This document shows, piece by piece, positions 51,473 through 59,677 of a DNA stretch of 64,000 nt (position 1 is the first letter of the stretch; each line of letters starts with the position of its first letter). The notes beneath the pieces were generated by a model. It saw only the letters and a list, made by a program, of their open reading frames with translations. It searched no databases and had not been told where the DNA came from. Source of the DNA: Gemmatimonadaceae bacterium. Its GTDB lineage: Bacteria > Gemmatimonadota > Gemmatimonadetes > Gemmatimonadales > Gemmatimonadaceae. The position numbers and the translations under genes were made by a program. The stretch covers positions 1 to 64,000 of the forward strand of contig DASYSS010000070.1 of the NCBI GenBank assembly GCA_036003045.1, read 5' to 3'.

Positions 51473-51557
51473 CCGGTCCACCGGTCCACCGGTCCACCGG
51501 TCCATCGGTCCACCGGTCTACCGGTCTACCGGTCTACCGGTCTACCGGTCTACCGGG
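51473..51557. repeat. Ten-unit octamer tandem repeat (CCGGTCCA/CCGGTCTA)
   Basis: Ten 8-bp units run without interruption: four CCGGTCCA, one TCGGTCCA, then five CCGGTCTA, plus a partial CCGGG. Each junction creates ACCGGT, itself palindromic. It lies 27 bp upstream of the GH18 start, between two divergent genes, as does the smaller related array at 15666-15713. Confidence 0.9.
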
Positions 51558-51648
51558 ATTAGTATTCGCGACGGATCCCCTGCGTGCGTCCGCCGCGAGC
51601 GCCCGTCGTGGCGTCGGCGCAATTCTCCTCCACCTCCGTCGGGAATGA

Positions 51649-53790
51649 ATGAGCGGCTTCGATAACGCGCGCACGATCCTCAAGACGTTGCGCGACGCCA
51701 AGGCGTGGAAGCCCGCGTCCTTCGGCGCGCTGAGCGACGGGCTCGTCCACCGAAATCGAAATGCGCTGCTGGGGATATCCGAGCAGGAACATCTCGTCGC
51801 CGCCGCGGAGTGGTTGGCGCGCGCGCAAGACGCGCAGGCGGACGGCGGTGTTTCAGGGAGGTTCCTCGTCGGTCGTGGCTGGTCGTCGTCGTACCCCGAA
51901 ACGACCGGATACATCGTTCCAACTTTTTTGGCGCTCGAGTCGGAAGCGGGAATGCGCGGCTACCGCGGCCGCGCGCAACGCTGCATCGAATTCCTGCTCG
52001 GCGTGCAGCTTCCGAGCGGCGCCTTCCCCGGCCTCGAGATCGCCGAGAATCGCGACAAACCCTCGATCTTCAACTCGGCGCAGATTCTCAACGGGCTCAC
52101 GGGATGGCATCGCGCGACCGGGGATGACACGACGCTCGGCGCCGCGCGCCGTGTGGCCGACTGGCTGATCGACGCCCAAGACGACGACGGCGCGTGGCGA
52201 AAGCACCTCTACGGTTCGGGGAAGACGTACACGTACATGGCGCACGCCGCGTGTTGGATCGCCGAGTTCGGCGAGCATGTCGGCGACGCGCGCTACCTCG
52301 ACGCCGCGCGCCGCCATCTCGAGTGGGTGCTGGCGCACGTCGACGACAGCACGGGTTGGATCGAGGACTGCGGCTTCGAGGGACCGCCGGGCACGCGCGA
52401 CGCCGTCACGCACACGATCGCCTACACGATCTGGGGCGTGCTGTTCATGTCGCGGGTTCTCGGGCACGAGCGCGGAATGTCCGCGGCTCGGCGCGCGGCT
52501 CGCGCCGTCGCGCGCCGGGTCGGCATCTCGAAGTGGCTCCCTGGGCGGCTCGACGCGCAGTGGAAGGGAACGACGACCTACGCCTGCCTTACCGGCAACG
52601 CGCAGATGGCGCTCATCTGGCTCGAGCTTCACCGCCTCGAGAGCGACCCCGCGTTGGTGAGCGCCGCCTTCACCGTGCTCGATTTGGTCAAGCGCGCGCA
52701 GCTCATGCGCTCGAGCGAGCCCGGTCTTCGTGGCGGCGTCGGCGGTTCGGACCCGTTGTGGGGCGGCTACATCCATCTCGCCGTACCGAATTGGGCCGCG
52801 AAGTTCTTCATCGACGCGCTGCTCGCGAAGCGACGCACGCTCGCGGGCATGACGGATCTTCCGGTACGAGGCCACGACACCGCGACCGACGTTCCGACGG
52901 GCCTGCCGCGCGCGTTGCCATCCGCGGTGCACGCCTCCGGCGGCGCTCAACGTCCGCGCGTCGTTCTACTCGCCGACGAGCACGGACACAAAGTCGAGCA
53001 GTTTCTCGATGCGTGGTCGAGTTGGGGATTTCGTCCGGATGGCGTCGTCGTGCGCCGCCTTCCGGAGCCGTCGACGCTCGAGCGCATGCGCACGCACGTG
53101 CGCGATCGCGGTCTAGTGAGCGTCGCCCGCCGCGTGCTCGGGGTCAGAACGAGCGAGCGGTCGAACGGCTCGAGCTCCGCAATGCGGGCGAGCACGGGTC
53201 GCACCGCGGGGACGGTTGGTACCCATTCAGGCACGCCGGTATCGGCCTTTTGCGCGGCGCGGGGCATTCCGACCGTCATCGTGGAATCGCGCGACGACCC
53301 GGCCGACGTCGAGCGCGTTCGATCGCTGCGTCCCGACCTGTTCGTGTACGCGGGCTACGGGATTCTTCGCGCGCGCATGCTGAGCGTCGCGCCCCTCGGA
53401 ACGCTGAACGCGCACATGGGAATCTTGCCGCCAATTCGCGGCATGAACGCGACCGAGTGGAGCGCGTTCACCGGGACGCCCGTCGGCTGCACGATTCATT
53501 TGATCGACACGGGCATCGACACGGGCGACGTCATCCTCGTCGAGCAGGTCGACTCCGCGGGAGCGGACAGCATCGGCGAATTGCGCGACCGCGTTGACTT
53601 GGCGCAGGTCGACGCGCTCGGCCGAGTCGTGCGGTGGGTGCTCGAGCACGGGAAACTCCCGCCAACGTACGCGCAACGCGCGGACGAGGGGCGTCAGTAC
53701 TTCCCGATGCACCCCGAATTGCGCGAGTTGCTCGAGGTCCATCTCGCGGGTCACCGGGTCACCGGGCACCGGGATACGGGAACCGCGTGA
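51649..53790 (+). CDS. Fusion of an alpha/alpha-toroid domain and a formyltransferase
   Basis: 713 residues from ATG 51649. The first 400 are helical-repeat toroid (AEWLARAQ, LEWVLAHVDDSTGWIEDCGFEG, WLIDAQDDDGAWRKH), the shape shared by six-hairpin glycosidases and squalene-cyclase-like proteins. There is no clear catalytic motif. After a polar linker (about 500-540) comes a formyltransferase catalytic domain, with LNAHMGILPPIRGMNATEW near 588 (the Asn and His of the N-H-D site) and IHLIDTGIDTGDVILVEQ near 620 (the Asp). Such domains transfer a formyl group from N10-formyltetrahydrofolate, often to amino sugars. The last 14 residues are encoded by the left arm of the hairpin at 53747. I have not met this domain fusion before. 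Confidence 0.75.
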   Translation: MSGFDNARTILKTLRDAKAWKPASFGALSDGLVHRNRNALLGISEQEHLVAAAEWLARAQDAQADGGVSGRFLVGRGWSSSYPETTGYIVPTFLALESEAGMRGYRGRAQRCIEFLLGVQLPSGAFPGLEIAENRDKPSIFNSAQILNGLTGWHRATGDDTTLGAARRVADWLIDAQDDDGAWRKHLYGSGKTYTYMAHAACWIAEFGEHVGDARYLDAARRHLEWVLAHVDDSTGWIEDCGFEGPPGTRDAVTHTIAYTIWGVLFMSRVLGHERGMSAARRAARAVARRVGISKWLPGRLDAQWKGTTTYACLTGNAQMALIWLELHRLESDPALVSAAFTVLDLVKRAQLMRSSEPGLRGGVGGSDPLWGGYIHLAVPNWAAKFFIDALLAKRRTLAGMTDLPVRGHDTATDVPTGLPRALPSAVHASGGAQRPRVVLLADEHGHKVEQFLDAWSSWGFRPDGVVVRRLPEPSTLERMRTHVRDRGLVSVARRVLGVRTSERSNGSSSAMRASTGRTAGTVGTHSGTPVSAFCAARGIPTVIVESRDDPADVERVRSLRPDLFVYAGYGILRARMLSVAPLGTLNAHMGILPPIRGMNATEWSAFTGTPVGCTIHLIDTGIDTGDVILVEQVDSAGADSIGELRDRVDLAQVDALGRVVRWVLEHGKLPPTYAQRADEGRQYFPMHPELRELLEVHLAGHRVTGHRDTGTA

Positions 53791-53848
53791 CCCGGCGTCC
53801 TAGCGTACGCCGTTCCGGTATCCCGGTGCCCGGTTTTCCGGTCACCCG
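53747..53848. repeat. Long inverted repeat overlapping the ends of two convergent genes
   Basis: Arms at 53747-53783 and 53812-53848 (37 bp each) are reverse complements with about seven mismatches, separated by 28 nt. They are built from GGGTCACC/GGGCACC/GGGATAC units related to the octamers elsewhere. The left arm encodes the C-terminus of the formyltransferase fusion, and the right arm reaches the final codons of the M1 peptidase. Confidence 0.8.
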
Positions 53849-55488
53849 GTCGTCCCATCGAGATTCCGCGTAACGACGTAGAAGTTCGGATCCACGGCGA
53901 GCGTGTCGACGTGCGGCATGGTCTTCCACGCTTCCGTCGGATGAATCAGCACGCCGTTCGCGCGCACCGGCATCGCGAAGCCAGGTACCACTTCCGCCCA
54001 TCGGTACGCGGTGCCCCCCGTCGTCTGCTTGTATTCGAGAACTGGAACCTTGGGCGTCGTCAGGTACTGCTCGAAGACCGGCTTGAGATTCAGGCCCGAT
54101 GCCTGGATCATGTAGTCCTCGATCTGCTGTCCCATCACTGTTTGGTGCCGGAACCGGGACTGGATGCCGCGCAAGATCGAGCGCCACTTCTCGTCGTCGG
54201 CCACGAGCTGGCGAATCGTGTGCAACATGCTTCCACCCTTGTAGTACATGTCGCCCGACCCTTCCGAGTTCACGCCGTAGGTGCCGATGATCGGCCCGTC
54301 GTTCCGGATGTTGCGGCGGCTCCCGATGATGTACTGCGCGCCGGCTTCTTTCCCATCCTTGCATTCGGCGTACAGTCCCTCGGCGTAGTTCGCGAAGCCT
54401 TCGTGGATCCACTCGTCGGCCGCGTCTTTCACCGTGATGCTGTTCCCCCACCACTCGTGCGCGCTCTCGTGCACGATGATGAAGTCCCACGTCAGTCCTT
54501 CACCGGTGCCCGATAGATCGCGTCCGCTGTAGCCGTTCTTGAACTTGTTGCCGTAGGCTACGCCGCTCTGGTGCTCCATGCCCAGATGCGGCGCCTCGAT
54601 CAGCTTGTAGCCGTCCTTGTACCACGGGTACGGGCCGAACCAGTGCTCGAAGCAGGCGAGCATCGACTTCGCCTGCTGGAACTGCACCTTGGCGGTGTCG
54701 GCGTGGTAGGAGAGCGGCCAGAAGTCGAGCGTGAGCGGGCCGCTCTCCCCGTTGAACGTGTCGCTCCAGTGCGCGTACTGACCCGCGTTCACTTCCACGT
54801 CGTAATTGTTGATCGGCTCCGTGACGAACCACTCGTACGTCGTCGTGCCGTCCGGATTGTGCCTCGTCGCCCGCAGACGGCCGTTCGAGACGTCCATCAT
54901 CGAGTCCGGCACCGTGATCGCGATCCGCTGGCTGTCCGGTTCATCGGCCAGGTAATCTTTGTTCGGCCACCACACGCTCGCGCCGAGTCCTTCGTTCGCC
55001 GTCGCGACCCAACGCCGGCCGAGGCTGTCCTGCTGCCAGATGAAGCCGCCGTCCCAGGGCGGACGCATCGCCGCGCGCGGTTTGCCGTGGTAGAAAACCG
55101 TCACTGTGCCCGACGCACCCGCGGGCAGCAATGGAACCGCCGCGAAGAATGCGTTGCCGTCGCGGCGGTACGTGACGCGTTTGCCGCTCTGCACCATGCT
55201 GTCCACCTCGAGCGGCATCTGGAGATCGATCTGCATCTCGGGGGGGCTCGCCGGCTTGAGGACGCGATAGGTGATGGCGTTCCAGCCGCGAATGCTGCTG
55301 TCGGAAGGACTCACGGCGACGTGCAAATCGTAGAACGTCGCATCCCACCAGGCCCGCCCGGGTCCATCGCTCCCACGAAGCGTGTCGGCGTGCGTGAAGG
55401 GGCGCGGCCGACGCTGTGCGGCCGCCCGTCCGGCGAACGCGGTGGAGAGCAGCGTGAGTATGACCAATGAGCGTGCGAGTGATCGCAT
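53842..55488 (-). CDS. Secreted M1-family metallo-aminopeptidase
   Basis: 548 residues with a signal peptide (ARSLVILTLLSTAFAGRAAAQ). A beta-sandwich N-terminal domain (FYDLHVAVSPSDSSIRG onward) leads to the gluzincin site: VHESAHEWWGN near residue 335 gives the HExxH zinc pair, with the third ligand Glu in WIHEGFANYAEG 18-19 residues later. The exopeptidase loop reads APHLGMEHQSGVAYG rather than the common GAMEN, a variant seen in part of the family. The C-terminal helical domain is short. It removes N-terminal residues from peptides in the periplasm or outside. It is convergent with the toroid-formyltransferase gene and divergent from the M13 gene (116 bp). Confidence 0.88.
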   Translation of the reverse strand: MRSLARSLVILTLLSTAFAGRAAAQRRPRPFTHADTLRGSDGPGRAWWDATFYDLHVAVSPSDSSIRGWNAITYRVLKPASPPEMQIDLQMPLEVDSMVQSGKRVTYRRDGNAFFAAVPLLPAGASGTVTVFYHGKPRAAMRPPWDGGFIWQQDSLGRRWVATANEGLGASVWWPNKDYLADEPDSQRIAITVPDSMMDVSNGRLRATRHNPDGTTTYEWFVTEPINNYDVEVNAGQYAHWSDTFNGESGPLTLDFWPLSYHADTAKVQFQQAKSMLACFEHWFGPYPWYKDGYKLIEAPHLGMEHQSGVAYGNKFKNGYSGRDLSGTGEGLTWDFIIVHESAHEWWGNSITVKDAADEWIHEGFANYAEGLYAECKDGKEAGAQYIIGSRRNIRNDGPIIGTYGVNSEGSGDMYYKGGSMLHTIRQLVADDEKWRSILRGIQSRFRHQTVMGQQIEDYMIQASGLNLKPVFEQYLTTPKVPVLEYKQTTGGTAYRWAEVVPGFAMPVRANGVLIHPTEAWKTMPHVDTLAVDPNFYVVTRNLDGTTG

Positions 55489-55604
55489 CTATCGAAAGTA
55501 GAGGTTCAGGTAGGTCGGTTCCGGCGGCTGCCCGTCGCGGCGTTTGACCGCTTTCGAGCCGGGGACTACGTTCGACGAGACCATACCCCAATGCCACCAC
55601 AACG

Positions 55605-57677
55605 ATGAATCCGAATCTTCGCTGGCGCCACGCCGGCTCCACGATCCTGTCGGCGGTGGTCCTGGCGGCCGCGTCGGCATCGGCCTCGGCGCAGAAGGCG
55701 CTTCCGCCGCTCAAGGTCATCGACCCGGCCTACATGAACCGCAACGCGAAGGCCTGCGTCGATTTCTTCGATTTCGCCAACGGCGCGTGGTTCGCTCACG
55801 ACACGATTCCGGCGGCCTACTCGTCGTCGGGCGTCGGCCGAGACATGGGCGACCGGAACGAGCTGGCGGTGCGCTCGGTGCTCGACGACGCGATGTCGAA
55901 GCGTGCCTCACTCCCGGCACAGAACACGACGAAGAAGCTCGGCACGTTCTACGCGACGTGCATGGACTCGGCGGCGGCCGAGCGCGACGGGTTCAATCCC
56001 GTCAAACCGATCCTCGTTTCTATCGACTCGATCAAGACGCGGCCGCAGCTGATCGCGACGATCGGTCACATGCAGATGGGCGGCGCGGACGTCGGGTTCG
56101 CGTACTACGCGCAGGTCGACGTGCACGACGCCTCCCGCTACATCGCCGGCTTCGACGCCGGCGGGCTCGGCTTGCCCGACCGCGATTACTACACGAAGAC
56201 CGACAAGTCGTCCGACTCGACGCGCACGTTCTACGTCGACCATATCACGAAGATGCTGACGCTGGCGGGCGAGGATGCCACGACGGCTCGCGCCGATGCC
56301 CGTAAGATCCTCGCGCTGGAGACGGAGATGGCCAAGGCGTCGCTCACCCGGGTCGAACGGCGCGATCCCGCCGCGACCGACCACGTGATGACGATGGCAA
56401 AATTCCACGACACCGCTCCGAACGTCGATTGGGCGGCGTATCTGAAAGGAGTCGGTGTCACGGTTCCGGTCGGTAAGGTGAACGTGGCCGAGCCCGCGTT
56501 CTTGAAGCGGGTCGACGCCCTCATCACGAACACGCCGCTCGACGACTGGAAGGCGTACCTGCGCTACCACGCGCTTTCGAGCTCGGCGTCGTACCTCAGC
56601 AAACCGTTCGTCGACGAGAACTTCAAGTTCAACGCGCACTTCAGCGGCGCGAAGGAACTGCTGCCGCGCTGGAAGCGTTGCGCCCGCACGACGGATGCTT
56701 TGATCGGCGAGGCGCTGGGACAGGCGTACATCGCGAAAACGTTCTCGCCCCAAGCACGTGCCCGCGCGCGCGCGGTCATCGACGACATCCGCGCGGCGTT
56801 CGGCGAGCGCGTGAAGAAGCTCGATTGGATGTCCGACGCGACCAAGAAGCAAGCGCTCGACAAACTGGCCAAGATGCACGAGAAAGTCGGCTACCCCGAC
56901 AAGTGGCGCGATTACTCCGCGCTCGAGACGACCGACGGGCCGTTCGTCGTCAACGTCGTGCGCGCGAACGCGTTCGAGTGGAAGCGGACGGCGAATCGGC
57001 CGGGCGGCGCGGTGGACACGACGGAATGGGGAATCACCGTTCCGACCGTCAACGCGTTCTACGATCCCACCAAGAACGAGATGGTGTTCCCGGCCGGCGC
57101 GCTCGTGCCGCAGACCTTCGACCCGAACGCCGACGACGCGGCCAACTATGGAGCCTTGGGTGGGAGCTGGGCCGGTCATGAGCTCACGCACGGATTCGAC
57201 GACGAAGGCCGTCACTACGACGCGCAGGGCAACCTGCGCGATTGGTGGACGCCGACCGACTCACTCAAGTTCACGAAGGAAGCGCAGAAAGTGATCGATC
57301 AGTTCAACGGCTACATCCAGATCGACACGATCCACGTGAACGGCAAGCTGACGGAGGGCGAAAACATCGCCGACCTCGGCGGCATCCTCACGGGATACGA
57401 CGCGCTGCAGCGCGCGTTACAGCGAAACGGCCGGCCGAAGCAGCTCATCGACGGATTCACGCCCGAGCAACGGTTCTTCATCGCGTACGCGCAAAGCTGG
57501 CGCACGCACAACCGCCCCGAAACGATGCGCACGCGCGCGGTCGTCGATCCGCACGCCCCGGAGCGTTGGCGCGACAACGGCCCGCTCTCCAACTTCCCCG
57601 CCTTTGCCGCTGCGTTCGGATGCAAGCCGGGTGATCCGATGGTGCGGTCCGCCAACGTCGTCCCACATCTCTGGTAA
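55605..57677 (+). CDS. Secreted M13-family metallo-endopeptidase (neprilysin/PepO type)
   Basis: 690 residues with a signal peptide (STILSAVVLAAASASASAQ). The large M13 helical N-terminal domain begins with DFFDFANGAWFAHDTIPAAYSS. The zinc motif comes late: the last quarter carries GHELTHGFDDEGRHYDAQG, where HELTH supplies two His, and ENIADLGG supplies the Glu. VNAFYDPTKNEMVFPAGAL is the conserved strand before them, and the end CKPGDPMVRSANVVPHLW is nearly canonical. M13 enzymes cut peptides smaller than about 40 residues. It should complement the M1 aminopeptidase next door. It lies 6 bp before the DUF1801/YdeI gene and is therefore probably in one operon with it and the fucosidase. Confidence 0.92.
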   Translation: MNPNLRWRHAGSTILSAVVLAAASASASAQKALPPLKVIDPAYMNRNAKACVDFFDFANGAWFAHDTIPAAYSSSGVGRDMGDRNELAVRSVLDDAMSKRASLPAQNTTKKLGTFYATCMDSAAAERDGFNPVKPILVSIDSIKTRPQLIATIGHMQMGGADVGFAYYAQVDVHDASRYIAGFDAGGLGLPDRDYYTKTDKSSDSTRTFYVDHITKMLTLAGEDATTARADARKILALETEMAKASLTRVERRDPAATDHVMTMAKFHDTAPNVDWAAYLKGVGVTVPVGKVNVAEPAFLKRVDALITNTPLDDWKAYLRYHALSSSASYLSKPFVDENFKFNAHFSGAKELLPRWKRCARTTDALIGEALGQAYIAKTFSPQARARARAVIDDIRAAFGERVKKLDWMSDATKKQALDKLAKMHEKVGYPDKWRDYSALETTDGPFVVNVVRANAFEWKRTANRPGGAVDTTEWGITVPTVNAFYDPTKNEMVFPAGALVPQTFDPNADDAANYGALGGSWAGHELTHGFDDEGRHYDAQGNLRDWWTPTDSLKFTKEAQKVIDQFNGYIQIDTIHVNGKLTEGENIADLGGILTGYDALQRALQRNGRPKQLIDGFTPEQRFFIAYAQSWRTHNRPETMRTRAVVDPHAPERWRDNGPLSNFPAFAAAFGCKPGDPMVRSANVVPHLW

Positions 57678-57683
57678 CAGGCC

Positions 57684-58280
57684 ATGGGCACCAAGGACGC
57701 GCGCGTCGACGCGTACATCGCCAAGGCGCCCGACTACGCCAAACCGATCCTCGAGTATCTGCGAGCGACCGTGCACGAAGTCGTGCCCGACGTGACCGAG
57801 GGCATCAAATGGCAGTCCCCGCACTTCGACTACAAGGGAATGTTCTGCGGGATGTCGGCGTTCAAGAAGTACTGCGTCTTCGGATTCTGGAAGTCGCCGC
57901 TCGTCCTCGGCGATGAGTTCAAGAGTGAACGTCCGACCGATCAGCTCGGACGCATCGCTAGGCTCGCCGACCTGCCGCCGAAGAAGCAGCTCGTCGGCTA
58001 TCTGAAAAAGGCGAAGGAACTCAACGACACGGGGGCGAAGGTCGAGCGCAAACCGCCGAAACGGAAAACACCGCTTCGCACACCGGCCTTCCTCACAGCC
58101 GCGCTGAAGAAGAACCAGAGAGCGGCGGCGGCCTACGACGCCTTTTCTCCGAGCCACAGACGCGAGTACGTCGAATGGCTGACCGAGGCGAAGACCGATG
58201 CGACGCGCAACAAGCGTCTGGCGCAGGCGATCGAATGGATGGCCGAAGGAAAAGCGAGGAACTGGAAGTACATGAGATGA
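57684..58280 (+). CDS. DUF1801/YdeI-like protein
   Basis: 198 residues, cytoplasmic. The N-terminal part (IAKAPDYAKPILEYLRATVHEVVPDVTEGIKW) is the DUF1801/YdhG-like fold, and GMFCGMSAFKKYCVFGFWK is the usual central strand pair. The C-terminal 75 residues are the YdeI part with the closing helices SPSHRREYVEWLTEAKTDATRNKRLAQAIEWMAEG, typical of YdeI/OmpD-associated proteins. The exact function is not known. Relatives have been linked to antimicrobial peptide tolerance and iron-related stress. The gene follows the M13 peptidase by 6 bp, and its stop overlaps the start of the fucosidase (ATGA), making an evident three-gene transcript. Confidence 0.8.
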   Translation: MGTKDARVDAYIAKAPDYAKPILEYLRATVHEVVPDVTEGIKWQSPHFDYKGMFCGMSAFKKYCVFGFWKSPLVLGDEFKSERPTDQLGRIARLADLPPKKQLVGYLKKAKELNDTGAKVERKPPKRKTPLRTPAFLTAALKKNQRAAAAYDAFSPSHRREYVEWLTEAKTDATRNKRLAQAIEWMAEGKARNWKYMR

Positions 58281-59677
58281 GCGGCGCGCGCGAAAGCGGA
58301 GGAGGCCTGTCGCGGCGCGCGTTCGTGAGAGTTGCCGCGACCGCCACCGTCGCCGCGTGCGTGCGGACTCGCGAAGAGGTGGGACCGATGGCCAACAACC
58401 GGCCGCGGCCCACGCCGTCGCAGCTCGACTGGCAGCGCGACGAGCTGTCGATGTTCCTCCACTTCGGCGTCAACACGTTCAGCGATCGCGAATGGGGCGA
58501 CGGCCGCGAGGAACCGCGTTCATTCGCGCCGACGTCGCTCGACGCCAAACAATGGGCACGCGTCGCGCGCGACGCCGGCTTCCGCGCGATGATCCTCACG
58601 GCCAAGCACCACGACGGCTTCTGCCTCTGGCCGACCGCGACGACGAGGCATTCGGTCGCGTCGAGTCCCTTCCGCAACGGCCGCGGCGACGTCGTGCGTG
58701 AATTCGTCGACGCGTGCCGCGCCGAGGAGCTCAAGCCCGGCCTCTATCTCTCGCCGTGGGATCGCAACAACCCGGCGTACGGCGACTCCGCTCGATACAA
58801 CACGCTCTACATCGATCAGCTCACGGAGCTGCTGACGCACTACGGACAGATCGCCGAAGTGTGGTTCGACGGGGCGAACGGCGAGGGGCCGAACGGGAAG
58901 AAGCAGGTCTATGACTGGCGGCGCGTGTGGTCCACCGTACGGCGGCTGCAGCCGAACGCGGTCATGTTCTCCGACGCCGGACCCGACGTGCGCTGGTGCG
59001 GCAACGAGCGTGGTGTGGCCGGCGAGCCCAATTGGTCGACCGTGAATCCTTCAGTCGTCACGTTTCCCGGCGCCGACGGCCCCGGCATCATCGACTCGCT
59101 CCAGCACGGTGATCCACTCGGCACAGTCTGGCGCCCGGCCGAGGTGGACGTTTCGATTCGCCCCGGCTGGTTCCATCACGCGAGCGAGGATTCTCGCGTG
59201 CGCTCCGTCGACGAGCTGATGAACCTTTACTTCACGTCGGTCGGCCGGAACGGAAAACTGCTGCTCAACGTTCCGCCCACGCGCGACGGACTGCTGCATC
59301 CGACCGACGTCGCTCGCCTACGCGAGTTCCGCGAGCAGCGCGACGCACGCTTCGCCGAAGACCTCGCGCGCGCGCGGCGGCACGAGTGGCGTGTGACCGG
59401 CGATCGCACCGCGCGCCTCGAGATCGACCTCGCCGAGCCCGTGACCGTGAGCGTCGCCCGTCTCGCCGAGAACGTCGCCCGCGGCCAACGAGTGGCACGA
59501 TACAATCTCGAGGGCGCGGAGGCGGAGGGCGACGCGTGGCACAACCTGTCGAGCGGCACGACCATTGGCTACACGAAGCTCGACCGCTTTCCCCCGACCC
59601 GCCTGCGCCGCATCCGCCTCACGATCGAAGACGCGGTCGCGACGCCCGAGGCCGTGACGGTCAAGCTATTCGGCTAG
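58277..59677 (+). CDS. Tat-exported GH29 alpha-L-fucosidase
   Basis: 466 residues from ATG 58277. The leader carries a twin-arginine motif (LSRRAFVRVAATATVAAC) ending in a Cys, so it may be a Tat lipoprotein. GH29 markers follow: MFLHFGVNTFSDREWGDG, DAGFRAMILTAKHHDGFCLWP near residue 110, and the nucleophile Asp in IAEVWFDGANGEG near 200. A smaller beta-sandwich domain (SVARLAENVARGQRVARYNLEG) forms the C-terminus. It removes terminal alpha-L-fucose from external glycans. It is the third gene of the M13-DUF1801 operon. Its 3' end overlaps that of the convergent glycosyltransferase by 12 nt. Confidence 0.9.
   Translation: MSGARESGGGLSRRAFVRVAATATVAACVRTREEVGPMANNRPRPTPSQLDWQRDELSMFLHFGVNTFSDREWGDGREEPRSFAPTSLDAKQWARVARDAGFRAMILTAKHHDGFCLWPTATTRHSVASSPFRNGRGDVVREFVDACRAEELKPGLYLSPWDRNNPAYGDSARYNTLYIDQLTELLTHYGQIAEVWFDGANGEGPNGKKQVYDWRRVWSTVRRLQPNAVMFSDAGPDVRWCGNERGVAGEPNWSTVNPSVVTFPGADGPGIIDSLQHGDPLGTVWRPAEVDVSIRPGWFHHASEDSRVRSVDELMNLYFTSVGRNGKLLLNVPPTRDGLLHPTDVARLREFREQRDARFAEDLARARRHEWRVTGDRTARLEIDLAEPVTVSVARLAENVARGQRVARYNLEGAEAEGDAWHNLSSGTTIGYTKLDRFPPTRLRRIRLTIEDAVATPEAVTVKLFG

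Noticed and set aside
51473-51557. CRISPR-like array.
   Set aside because: The units are only 8 bp with no spacers, and no cas gene is near. It is a simple tandem repeat.
53842-55488. Loss of the M1 exopeptidase motif (GMEHQ instead of GAMEN) as an inactivating change.
   Set aside because: This variant occurs in a recognised part of the family and the zinc ligands are all present, so inactivity is not supported.
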